In this document: one piece after another, positions 1 through 10,642 of the stretch
Layout: each line of letters opens with the position of its first letter
Position numbering within the stretch: position 1 is the first letter of the stretch
NCBI GenBank assembly: GCA_945643635.1
Contig: CALZFC010000006.1
Coordinates: 5,904,501-5,968,500, forward strand
DNA from: Allodiplogaster sudhausi
Lineage: Eukaryota > Nematoda > Chromadorea > Rhabditida > Diplogasteridae
Direction: 5' to 3'
DNA: 64,000 nt
Program-made: the position numbers and the translations under genes
Notes under the pieces: model-generated
Told to the model about the DNA's origin: nothing
The model's input: the letters and a program-made list of their open reading frames with translations, nothing else
Databases searched by the model: none

Positions 1-115
1 GAGAGTGAAAGACAGAGAGAGAGAGAAGAGGGGAGAGTGAGAGATAGAGAGAGAAGAGAGGAGAGAGATATAGAGAGAGAGACAGTGAGAGAGAGAAAGA
101 CTGAGAGAAAAGGGG
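1..115. repeat. (GA)n microsatellite
   Basis: Almost uninterrupted purine GA/GAGAG repeat with scattered T and C. ORFs crossing it encode only low-complexity Arg/Glu and are not credible genes. The array is cut by the window edge. Confidence 0.9.
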
Positions 116-556
116 CGCATGGCTTGGGGCAGCCGCCGCTTACATCCTCTACTTTCCTGTTGTCAAGCAGCGATTTTTCCGCTAATTGTTTTTCTTCAAA
201 AATTTTTCCTAATGAATCAAATAGTATGTACCTACATCTATATGATCTTAGTGATTTTTTATAACTCTATCATGATTCCTTTGGTTCTTTTCCGTTATAG
301 ATTTGCTGCGCGCAGAGAGGTCAATGAAAAGGCCGGCTCAGATTGCCAAGCGTTTTCCTCTTTTCCACTATTGCTTTTTTTCTTACATAGTTAATTATTT
401 TCGGCCTTCTTGTTGCAAACGTTGATAGCGTAAATGAGATGTTGTTCAGTGCTAGTCTTAGGTCGACTCATGATTAGATGGTCCAGGGTTCGAGCCCCCG
501 GAGGTGCCTCCAAGTCTTGTAGCAGCATCTTCAATTACAATAGATTTCTCCTCAGG

Positions 557-1956
<1,400 letters not shown>

Positions 1957-2164
1957 TACTCTGTCTTTCAAATATTTGCATTAGAAGACAATTCAGCGTT
2001 GTTGCCTAGAAAGAGAACCATCGTTCACATCAAAAAAAGGGGAAAAATGTGGTATTTCCATATAGCGAGAGAACATTTTTTTCACAATTGGGTTCGTCCA
2101 AATAGAGGACGTATCAGTGAGCATCAGTGTCTGATCCTCTTATTATTAGCAGATAGCTACCGTT

Positions 2165-2230
2165 TCTATTGCTCTATTTCTTACTTTCTCTCCATATATC
2201 TTTCTCTCTACATCTCGCTCTGTCTTTCTT

Positions 2231-2270
<40 letters not shown>

Positions 2271-2315
2271 TTCCCTCTCTCTCCCTCTCTCTCTCCCCTC
2301 TCTCTCCCTCTCGCC
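2165..2315. repeat. (CT)n microsatellite downstream of GST
   Basis: Pyrimidine array of CT/TCTC units. ORFs on both strands through it are low-complexity Ser/Leu or Arg/Glu and were not called as genes. Confidence 0.9.
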
Positions 2316-2504
2316 ATGCATTCAGAAAATAAACATTTTTTCCTCGAAGAAAGAACAAGTAGCTATCATCTAAAAAAAGCATCACTTTACTTTATCAACT
2401 CGCCTTTCTAGCGAACCACCGTATACATATCTGCTCACTAAAAATGGTCACTAAAAATAAAGTGGCGTTTCCATTTGGCCATTTAAAATATTATGTGGAC
2501 TACA

Positions 2505-2670
2505 TTTGCGCACAGACACTTGCGCACAAGTACATTTGCGCACAAAGACATTTGCGCACAAGGTCACTTGCGCACAAAGACATTTGCGCACAAGGACCCT
2601 TGCGCACAGACATTTGCACGCAAGTACACTTGCGCACAGACATTTGCGCGCACGACACTTGCGCACAATT
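2505..2670. repeat. TTGCGCACA minisatellite
   Basis: About ten head-to-tail units of roughly 15-17 bases share the core TTGCGCACAA followed by a variable RGACAT/GTACAT spacer. Several overlapping ORFs on both strands are products of this periodicity rather than genes. Confidence 0.88.
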
Positions 2671-2684
2671 TTTTGTGACGTTTA

Positions 2685-2758
2685 GAGGGACCATTTTGGT
2701 AACTTTTGGGGACACTTTTGGTAACTCTTGGGGACACGTTTGGTAACTTTTGGGGAAG
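2685..2758. repeat. Short tandem repeat, ~24-bp unit
   Basis: Three imperfect copies of a TTTGGTAACTTTTGGGGACA unit directly follow the TTGCGCACA minisatellite. Related GGT/TTTGG-containing words continue to about 3100 in degenerate form. Confidence 0.7.
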
Positions 2759-2759
2759 C

Positions 2760-3832
2760 AATTATAATTGTAACTAATATGTAACAATTATTGTGCATGC
2801 TGTATTTCTCCCGCTAGTAAAGATTTTTATTGGAAATGTTTCTCGATCGCGAAGAAGAACGCCAGTAGTCGTTCTTCGAAATCGAGAGGCCTGTTGCCGA
2901 ATTTGTTGCGAGTGACGAAACATATGGTGCATTTTTACAATGTCAAACTTACTTGGTGAACCTTTCGTTACATGAATAGTGTGATTTCTGAAATTCTTTT
3001 GAATGGTAGGTTGCCAAGTTTGGTGGGAAATTTTGGGACGTTTGGTGCAGTGTAAACATTTTGAATAATTTGGTGCACCTTGCGTAACCTGCATGGTGTA
3101 CATTCTGAAATTCTTGTGCAAAATTATTTTGAATTTGCCGCACAGAAATGCTCTCTACTATCGCTCTGGATACACTGTGCAACAATACAAATTTACCGAT
3201 TAGTAACTGGCGAATTCTGAATCATTATTTCGCCAGTCTGCAGGTTTTGTGCCAATCTATCATTTTTACGCACGGAATTTGCCATTAGCTTTTCACCCGA
3301 GATGACTTTAAGGACATTTTTTCTTACTTGCTTTGCGGAACGAAGACGCTAGGAAATATAAATATAAATGTTGCTTCGTAAGGAGCTGTGATTCTTTGGG
3401 GAAGTTTGTTTTATATCTATTTATCACTACTTTGACATTCTGCCATCTCCGTGCCTGTTACTCAATCGGCCCGACCAAACGATAAATTGATTGTCTCATG
3501 GTTTTTCTCGCTGTTATCCACTCTATCTTTCTTATTTTACCCTTGTAGATGGGCGAGGCGAGTGGAGACGACGGAGAAGGAAGGCGCGCGCCACCAGAAG
3601 CTGCCTGATGAATCGCGCACCGTCACGACGAGGCCATGAAAATGTTTTCTTCTCCAGAATTTAAAATAATTTGGCAACCAAAACAATTCTTTAAAAAACA
3701 ACATACGGTTTATGCTGCCACAGCCATCATATATCTAAGCCTTTGCAAAAATTCACCGATACTGAGACCTTTGCTTTCTTTTCATGACAATAATAATTCA
3801 ATCCTTTTCTCGATCGGTCATCTTGGCAATCT
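2760..3832. other. No gene recognised; degenerate repeats
   Basis: The first part (to about 3130) holds degenerate copies of TTTGGTG/ACCTGCATGG-type words. A short GC-richer stretch at 3549-3639 begins with ATG after a possible acceptor but encodes only about 19 codons of Gly/Ala/Arg and matches nothing known. I see no supported gene. Confidence 0.5.
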
Positions 3833-4504
3833 GCCGCACGATTAATCTCCCTCGAGGACACAGACAAGCGTCTCTGATATGTCCAGGACATTTTATTGTC
3901 CATGACATTTCAGAGACACTTGGTAGACATGTCAGGGACAAATTTTTCAAAGGGAATCGTCAAAATTAATGTTTTTTTTTATATCTTTCCTTCGCTTTCT
4001 TTATATGACATGCACACGTTGCATGTTTTTTTTCTCCAGACTGTAAACACTCATCTTTAACAATGGAGACGAAAGAAGAATACACAAATCAGCCGCACAT
4101 GTAATCTTGGTCAAAGTAGCGTTGAGGGGTCGACGAACATGAGAAACAGCCTCAGCGCTCGTCGACCCTTCCACGAACCTCACCGAGAAAACGAGAATCC
4201 AAACTTGATTTTACAAAGAAAAGCGACAGTAATGTGCCAGGAAAAAAAGGGGAACCGAATCAAGTACAAGAGAAACAGCAACGCAAAAAAAACACTTGTT
4301 GTGTTTGCGTGCAACTTCGAAGGCAGCCGTGAGGGGAGGGGGACAAATTCAGAAGGAGAAGCAGCGCGTCCAGCTTGTTGTCCGACTGTTGGCGAATGCT
4401 GACCATTCCTCGTCAATGCCATCGCTGAAACACAATAAATTAGCTATTTATGAGAAGAGGAATTTGAGAAATAATACTGTGAAACAGCAATAAGTATCTC
4501 TTTC

Positions 4505-4730
4505 AGCTATATATAACGGTAGCTTTATACCGTATTCGCTTAAACGCCATGGATACACAGCGCATAACTTTATATTTAATACGGAAATCATTCTAGGGGT
4601 GTTATTTGATACTTAAATTTTTTTTAACAGCTATAATCTAATGCTGGAAATGATTTTTTTTTTTAGAAAATGAAGTATGACCTTCATGCATAAATTACGG
4701 TAGCTCTGCTACCGTATTCGCTGGAACACC
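4505..4730. repeat. Paired palindromic ACGGTAGC motifs
   Basis: The block ACGGTAGC-n-TACCGTATTCGCT, itself palindromic at its 5' half, followed by AAACGCCATGG or GAACACCATG, occurs at about 4516-4552 and again at about 4695-4732. Both copies lie inside the putative TIR element. Confidence 0.6.
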
Positions 4731-4789
4731 ATGAACACCATGAAGGATGGTAAATGAATGTGTTCCACGCATCAATTAACACCACTGGA

Positions 4790-5850
4790 GTGGATTTCAG
4801 CAAACAATAGTAACAATAAAATGAACACACCTTCACAGGAAGTAAACGCAGCTTGGGGAGGAACGAGTGAATGGGTGGACTACTGCTTGGCACGGCCATC
4901 CAAGAGAAGGAACTGAAATTAAGTGAGACCTAATTGTAAGCATCATAAATAGAGCAAACCACAAAATGTAGAGCGTGCAACGCAAGGGAGCAAATACCTG
5001 TTTGACTTCATTAAAACATCCCCGACATAAAATTAAAAGATAATAGCTCAATTTCGAAAACGAAAGAAAATAAAAATAAAACATACGAAAAGCACATTAG
5101 ATTGGAATACTAACGAAGACGGCACAACGGCAACATTTACTATATCCTCAAAGCAGTTGCTAGAAAAATAATAGCTGCAGCAAACCTTCTCGTCGATTGC
5201 AAGAAGGTCGGCGAGGGCGCGCTTCGTAGGATGTGGACAGCTTGGCGCCGCTGTTGCATCAGGTCCACTGCGCCATACAAGGACCTCATGGGCGCGGTGA
5301 ATATGCGGAGTCCTGTAACTCGAGAAAGCATCCAATTAAAAATAACAACGTAACACAGAATGAATAAGTAGGAATTATTTAAAGCAAACATCTCTTAGCC
5401 TTAAAGCTTAGGCCTAAAAGCAAACTAGATTGGAATAATAAAGTACTTGCAAAAAATAGCCGCAACAAACCTTCTCGTCGACTGCAAGATGGTCGACCAG
5501 GATGCGAAGGTTGCAAGCAGCCGCGGCTCCTCCTCCCTTCGAGCCCCCGGCAACAGTTCGGGCAGCGACTTTCCCGCCAAACTAGTCACCACCCTGCAAT
5601 CACAACAAGATATTGAGATATTGTTGAAGAGGGAACAAATAGATAAATAAAATGAGAAAAAAAGAGTGTATTGCAAGCCTTCAACAAACTTACACGAAGA
5701 AAAATGGGATGAAAAGCAAAACAAGAGATAAAGAAGGAAGATCGCACCTTCTCAGCGTCTGTGTCGTTTCCAACGGAACTGAGGATGTTCTGAAGTCGGA
5801 AATGGACGGAGCTGCTTTGCCACCAAGAACGCCTAGACGTCACGCGCATC
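4790..5850 (-). CDS. Candidate multi-exon unknown gene inside TIR element
   Basis: Three GC-richer blocks on the minus strand look like exons because each is followed by GTTTG or GTGCG donors and preceded by AG. They lie at about 5750-5849, 5470-5590 and 5185-5290, with a possible fourth near 4835-4895. Two of them end in closely similar peptides (VDHLAVDEK and ADLLAIDEK) and the first ends in DTDAEK, suggesting exon duplication. No domain is recognised, exon starts are uncertain, and no complete reading frame was assembled. It could also be transposon-derived sequence. Confidence 0.25.
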
Positions 5851-6582
5851 TTCTGAATGCGGAAAGAATTCTTCTACTCGCCGGTTACGTGAGCGGAGCT
5901 CATCTATTTAATCATCAAAACGTATTTGAGAACAAATCACAGAATTAAGTGAGCAAAACGACAATGGATGCGAAGTAAAAAAAAACTCTTTTTGAAAACT
6001 GTTTCTACTGCCAAAAGCAGCAGCTACAGTACGTATAAACAGTACCATTGCGCGTTCAATAAGACGAAGTCATAACTTTTGTCTCGGAGACAAGAAATGA
6101 CATTTGGTGTGTTTGTTTCGCCTCTCTTCAAATTGCATACTCTCTCGCCTTCTCAGGATGTCCTGGACATTGTCCCGGACATTCTAGATGTCCTGGACAA
6201 AATATTTTTCGAAAAGTGTCTGAGACATTTCAAAGACACACGAGTCTCATATAGGAGACCCGTGTATTAACATAGGACTTTTCCATAGTGTCCGGGACAT
6301 TTGTCTGCCACCTCAGAAAATGTCTTGGACATGTCTTAGACATTTGTCCGTGTCCTCGAGGGAGATTAATCGTGCGGCTGTTGTAGCTGAAGCTTACAAT
6401 TTTAACTGTCACTTTATAAAGCTGTGAGTCCCACAATTATAACGAACTCTGGGCTTGTGAAGAATAGAATAATTACAGAAACAGGTTGGGAATTACACAG
6501 CCTATGAAGGAAAGTTTTTCTCCACTTTTCTCTCCAGCTCCGAATTGTTGAGATGGACGATGTGCCATGCGCCGTCGTTAAC

Positions 6583-7052
6583 GGGAGTCGGGAGAAGTTG
6601 GATGGAGTTGCCTGCCCGACCAATCCCTGGCCACCTCTTTGAGCGGAGTCGGGAGTAGTTGGATTGAGTTGCCTGCCCGACCACTCCCGGCCACCTCTTT
6701 GAGGGGAGACGGGAGGAGTTGGATGGAGTTGCCTGCCCGACCACTCCCGGCTACCTCTTTGAGGGGAGTCGGGAGGAGTTGGATGGAGTTGCCTGCCCGA
6801 CCACTCCCGGCCACCTCTTTGAGGGGAGTCGGGAGGAGTTGGATGGAGTTGCCTGCCCGACCACTCCCGGCCACCTCTTTGAGGGGAGTCGGGAGGAGTT
6901 GGATGGAGTTGCCTGCCCGACCACTCCCGGCCACCTCTTTGAGGGGAGTCGGGAGGAGTTGGATGGAGTTGCCTGCCCGACCACTCTTGGCCACCTCTTT
7001 GAAGGGAGTCGGGAGGAGTTGGATGGAGTTGCCTGCCCGACCACTCCCGGCC
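6583..7052. repeat. 60-bp tandem array (~7.8 copies)
   Basis: Eight near-identical units contain GGGAGTCGGGAGGAGTTGGA followed by a sequence ending CCACCTCTTTGAG. Because 60 is divisible by three and the unit lacks stops, several frames on both strands stay open, for example a 20-residue period containing EWSGRQLHPTPPDSP on the minus strand. Central copies are nearly identical and edge copies diverge, as expected for unequal exchange. Protein coding is unproven. Confidence 0.92.
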
Positions 7053-7053
7053 G

Positions 7054-7113
7054 CTTGAAGACGAAGGAAGACTGGCGGCCACTTCGACCGCCAGTCTCCC
7101 ATTCGTCTTCAAG
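7054..7113. repeat. 60-nt hairpin closing the tandem array
   Basis: CTTGAAGACGAA...AGACTGGCGG is followed after a short loop by CCGCCAGTCT...TTCGTCTTCAAG. It forms a nearly perfect stem with a small asymmetric bulge, placed directly at the end of the 60-bp array. Confidence 0.85.
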
Positions 7114-7611
7114 CGCGAGTCGAAAATATCAAACAGTGGTTGTCGGCCATATCAAACAATGTTTTTACGGTAAAAAAATCAGACAATATTGTTAAATGAA
7201 ATTTTTTTTACTGTTTATTAATCATTGTTTTTGTGTTTGGTAGTTCTTTCTTTTCCTATACGGCTCATCAATCGTGATATCCTCTTTTCCGAATTTAAAT
7301 TTTAAGTCTTTTTGAGAGAACTATATTACACGCGGTTTCATATTTTCTTCTTCTAATTATTTTGTAAAATTGCGGGGACTTAATCGCCGTGCCAACATCT
7401 ATGCAACGCATCCCTTTACTTTATCAGTTCGCTAGGCAAGAGAACCACCGTTTATCCAAAATGTGTTTTAGAGAGAGAATTTTTTCTCACAACCAGGTTC
7501 GCTCAAAGAGATTGCATATCAGTAAGCTTCATAGTCTGGTACTCTTATTGTTAGCAGATCGAGAGCTAGCGTCTTTCTTGCTCTTCCTCTTACAATGAAA
7601 GGCGCGTAAAA

Positions 7612-7624
7612 TAAAATAAATACA

Positions 7625-7655
<31 letters not shown>

Positions 7656-7686
7656 GAGAAGTGTAAGAAGAAGAAGAAGAAGAAGC
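7612..7686. repeat. (AATA)n and (AAG)n microsatellites
   Basis: About ten AATA units are followed by about six AAG units. They are simple repeats without a gene. Confidence 0.9.
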
Positions 7687-7805
7687 AATTGCCCCCTGAC
7701 CTCGGTCGGCAGGTCGCAGCCTCTTCCACTGAAGCCATCCTCACACACGCTCGCAGCGCTTTCGGCCGTCGCGACGCAACGCGTCGCGTGCACGCATTGC
7801 GGACA

Positions 7806-7856
7806 CGAGAGCTGAAAAGAGACAAAACTTCACGTTTTGTCTCTTTTCAGCTCTCG
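7806..7856. repeat. Perfect 23-bp hairpin
   Basis: CGAGAGCTGAAAAGAGACAA (7806 onward, 23 bases) is exactly reverse-complemented at 7834-7856, separated by a 5-base loop. No terminator role is expected in a eukaryote. It may be a snapback insertion or a small-RNA precursor. Confidence 0.85.
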
Positions 7857-8004
7857 TCCCTTATTTTTATCAGCTCGACTTACAGGAGAACCACCATTTA
7901 ACAGAAATATTCATTAAAAATAAAATGGGATTCCATTCATCGATTGAGAATATTTTCTCGCAACCAGGTAGAGGACGTATTAGCAAGCTTGCTCATTTTC
8001 AACA

Positions 8005-8170
8005 TCTTTCTCTCTCTCTCTCTATCTCTCTTTTTATTCGTCTCTCTCTCCATATTTCACTCTATCTAGTTCTCTCCTGCTTTCGTGGCATTACGGCTCT
8101 TCTATAGTGATATGCTAACTTTCATGTGTTTTTTTAGAGAGAGAGAGAGAGAGTGAGAGAGAGAGAGCAA
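8005..8170. repeat. (CT)n then (GA)n microsatellites
   Basis: A CT array at about 8005-8065 is followed by a GA array at about 8137-8168, a small inverted pair of simple repeats. Confidence 0.8.
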
Positions 8171-8454
8171 GAGTGAAAGAAGCTAATTCCTTTGCTCAAT
8201 GCGGTCGTTTTCAAGAAGGCAGGCCTGACCGCAAATTGAATCGCGATTTAGATAGTAACGTAAGTCCACGAATTTAAGGCGAATTTCCACGAATTTAGAG
8301 ATTTTCAAGAGCGAAAGGAAAGGAAAAATACAAAAAGTTGTTAGTAATCTCATTTTCCACCTCTCTAATCTCTGTATAATAGTAAAAGAACAGGTTCACA
8401 AAAAAATTAAAGAAAAAGAATATATGCGCTTTATGATTTTTTTATTTTTATTTT

Positions 8455-8622
8455 TTTCAAAACCTTTTCTTCTAAACAAGAAAGGATGCTCGCCTCGCAG
8501 ATGAGCCCGCCCATGCCGTGAGGGCAGCGGCAGCCGAAGCTGCCATCCGGCCGCACCACGCACGTCCAGATGTTCAGCTGGCATGGTCGCTCCGGCTCGG
8601 CCGCCACCGCCGCGCCGCTAGT
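8455..8622 (-). CDS. EGF-like domain exon (partial gene)
   Basis: The minus strand encodes a six-cysteine EGF-type motif. It reads CQLN, then a degenerate Gly position, CVVRPDGSFGCRCPHGMGGL and ICEASILSC, and ends at a GTTTTG donor. The pattern C-x-LN-x-C-x8-C-x-C-P-x-G-x-x-G-x-x-C is characteristic of secreted or transmembrane extracellular proteins. Possible acceptors lie near 8618-8623. No flanking exons were identified. The exon plus about 400 bases on its high-coordinate side are duplicated at 24.7-25.2 kb, where the domain is frameshifted. This copy keeps the last cysteines. Confidence 0.5.
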
Positions 8623-9069
8623 CACAAGCAGAGAAACTTGTTGAAATTGAAATATATTTACGTTTATAATTTTGTTATACTAAAGAAATATGCAAGAATA
8701 AATTTTAATTATTATTTCCTTTTATATAAAAAAAAACTTTATACATTTACTACTTTCTTCACTCAAATTCATCAAATATTGATGTAGCAGGCGGTTTTGA
8801 TGAAAGCAACACCTTTATTTGTTGTGTGACTTACCTTGTTTGCTTCTCATAACCCTCGGTGTCAGTTTAAGAAAATCTTATTATAGACAATTTATCAAGA
8901 TTGCTCTAAGTATAATTGTTATCGATTAACTGCTTCTTCAATTGCGAGAAGTCGCAAAGGGCTTTACTTACACAGAACGCATTACGATCACCCCTCTGAC
9001 AGCAAAAGATGCGTTTCTTCGTTGCCACCCCTCATGTCAGCCTATCTTTGTATGCCTGCTCCTTTCACC

Positions 9070-9370
9070 CCCTTTCTCGCGCTCTCTCTCTCCCTCCCTA
9101 CTTTTCTCTCCCTCTCTATCTCTCTCTCTCTTTCTGTTTCTCTCTCCTTTCACTTCCAATCATCTTTCTAGCCCTCTTTGTTCCTATTGCACATTCCATT
9201 GAACATCCGTTCTGATGCTAAACAGTTGCAAGGCTAGCTCGCAAGATCGCCCACCGTCTCTTTCTCTCGTTCACTCTCCCTCTCTCTCTAATTCCCTCTC
9301 TGTCTCTCTCTTTCCTCTCTCCGGAGTATCTCTGCCTCTCACTATCTCTCTCGCTCTCTGCTCATCCCAA
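9070..9370. repeat. (CT)n-rich tract
   Basis: Interrupted CT/TCTC arrays with short unique gaps. ORFs across them are Ser/Leu-rich low complexity. Confidence 0.85.
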
Positions 9371-9451
9371 GATGGTGCAAAATATAGCGAGATCGTCTCG
9401 TGATCGGCCCTCTGCTACTCTTGTCGGGATTGCTCAATGGAGCGAGCGATA

Positions 9452-9562
9452 ATGGAGAGTGAGAGAGAGATAAAAAGAGATAGAGGGAGAGGGAGAGAGA
9501 GGGAGACAGAGAGAGAGAGGGGGACAGAGAGTGAGAGAGATAAAGAGAAAAGAGAGAGTGAA
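9452..9562. repeat. (GA)n-rich tract
   Basis: GA/GAGAGG array facing the preceding CT tract, making an inverted microsatellite pair about 100 bases apart. Confidence 0.85.
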
Positions 9563-9650
9563 TAAAGAATCACGAAAAATAATATAGACATAGAAAGAAT
9601 AAAGATGTCTATCTCATTGTAAGATCTTGAGCTTCTTCACAAGTACATGT

Positions 9651-9730
9651 ACAGTCCCGCTCAACATTATTGGGTCCGATATTAATAATATTAATAATAT
9701 TAATAATATTAATATAAATAATATGAACTG
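9651..9730. mobile_element. Tc1/mariner-like terminus and ATT repeat
   Basis: The sequence TA-CAGTCCCGCTCAACATTAT at 9651 onward matches two other sites in the window (about 22396 and 27845). The TA followed by CAGT is the classic start of a Tc1/mariner terminal repeat at its TA target. An (ATTAAT)n array follows. The opposite end was not found. Confidence 0.4.
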
Positions 9731-9796
9731 GAATAATGCATCCGCAGAATAATTTCTTCCCTGTCCTCTGTTAATTTTGCCATACTCAAATCTTGA

Positions 9797-9906
9797 ACAA
9801 CCGGCAACATTACACTTATTTTTATTATAGAGTCTTGTTTGTCTTTCTTATCCTTATGTTTTCCAAAATGATGACAACCAATTGTCCAAGATCCCTTTTT
9901 ATTGAT
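9797..9906. repeat. Direct repeat copy 1 (~110 bp)
   Basis: The block beginning AACAACCGGCAACATTACAC and ending TTTTTATTGATGA recurs at 10534-10640 with few changes. Its first 22 bases occur a third time at 9909. Confidence 0.85.
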
Positions 9907-9920
9907 GAACAACCGGCAAC

Positions 9921-9990
9921 ATTACACTTCTTTTTTTATAGATTGGCGGCAGCACGCGCAGCCACCAATCTATAAAAAAAGAAGTGTAAT
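9921..9990. repeat. Perfect 26-bp inverted repeat, 18-nt loop
   Basis: The arms 9921-9946 and 9965-9990 are exact reverse complements (ATTACACTTC...GATTGG) around a GC-rich 18-base loop. The structure begins within the repeated AACAACCGGCAACATTACAC word. Confidence 0.88.
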
Positions 9991-10053
9991 TCCTCCTTTA
10001 CCTATATTTCAACCCCCTGAGTTCCGTATCTTCTTGCTCCGTGGATCCTTAGC

Positions 10054-10130
10054 TGCGAGCTTGTGCTCTATGTTCATGCTTGCGAGCTTGTGCTCTATGT
10101 TCATGCTTGCGAGCTTGTGCTCTATGTTCC
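10054..10130. repeat. 27-bp tandem repeat, 3 copies
   Basis: The unit TGCGAGCTTGTGCTCTATGT-TCATGCT occurs almost three times. Just downstream are GGGCCCT-rich palindromic words. Confidence 0.88.
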
Positions 10131-10327
10131 CTCAAGGGCCCTCCTAGCCCCTAGGGCCCCTAGATGAAAGTTATTCCTCACAAATTGGGTGACCCATTTC
10201 CTTTGTCAAATTTGAAATTGGGGCCCTCTATGGCTCCAGGGTGAGAGCCAACAATTTAATATTAGGGCCCTCTATGACCCCATTACCTTCTTCAATAAAT
10301 AAAACAAGTCCACTCACTCAATTACAC

Positions 10328-10500
10328 ACCTAATTTGCATAAATTTGCATATTGTAGGGACTTGTAGGGGAGAGTCTGGGGAATATTTTTGTTAACCTAA
10401 TTAGCATAAATTTGCATATCGGAGGGACTTGTAGGGGAGTCTTGGGAAGAATTTTGTCAATCTAATTTTTACATTTGCATATTGGATTACATAGAATTAT
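10328..10500. repeat. ~85-bp tandem duplication
   Basis: Two full copies and a truncated third contain CTAATTTGCATAAATTTGCA, then GGGACTTGTAGGGGAG and a GGGGAATATTTTTGT-like tail. No ORF is present. Confidence 0.75.
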
Positions 10501-10533
10501 GTCCACTAAGGAATAAATTTACATAATTCTAAA

Positions 10534-10640
10534 CAACCGGCAACATTACACTTTTTTTATAGATCCTTGTTTGTCTTTCTTATCTTTTAGTTTTCCAAAA
10601 TGATGACACCCAATTGTCCAAGATCTCTTTTTATTGATGA
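10534..10640. repeat. Direct repeat copy 2 (~107 bp)
   Basis: Second copy of the block at 9797-9906, ending immediately before the last exon of the PTP-like gene. Confidence 0.85.
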
Positions 10641-10642
10641 CA

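Larger units (their letters stand above)
3833..6378. mobile_element. Putative TIR element, 29-bp inverted ends
   Basis: A perfect 29-bp inverted repeat (3833-3861 and 6350-6378, beginning GCCGCACGATTAATCTCCCT) bounds about 2.5 kb. Inside each end lies a subterminal zone crowded with degenerate GACATGTCC/GTCCAGGACAT words, at 3875-3945 and 6155-6345, typical of transposase-binding subterminal repeats. No transposase is visible. The interior carries candidate minus-strand exons of unknown function, so this may be a non-autonomous or gene-carrying element. Target-site duplications are not obvious. Confidence 0.55.

Noticed and set aside
455..515. Possible tRNA just before the GST gene (GGTTCGAGCCCCCGG)
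   Set aside because: A T-arm-like word is present, but there is no matching 5' acceptor stem or D-arm at the required distance.
2146..2411. Overlapping ORFs on both strands
   Set aside because: They consist of CT/GA microsatellite translated into Ser/Leu or Arg/Glu.
2444..2787. ORFs with repeated HKDICAQ-like peptides
   Set aside because: They arise from the TTGCGCACA minisatellite and appear in all frames; there is no start context or splice support.
6414..7112. 232-codon minus-strand ORF with 20-residue repeats
   Set aside because: The 60-bp unit has no stops in several frames, so length alone is not evidence. It is kept as a finding, not as a gene.
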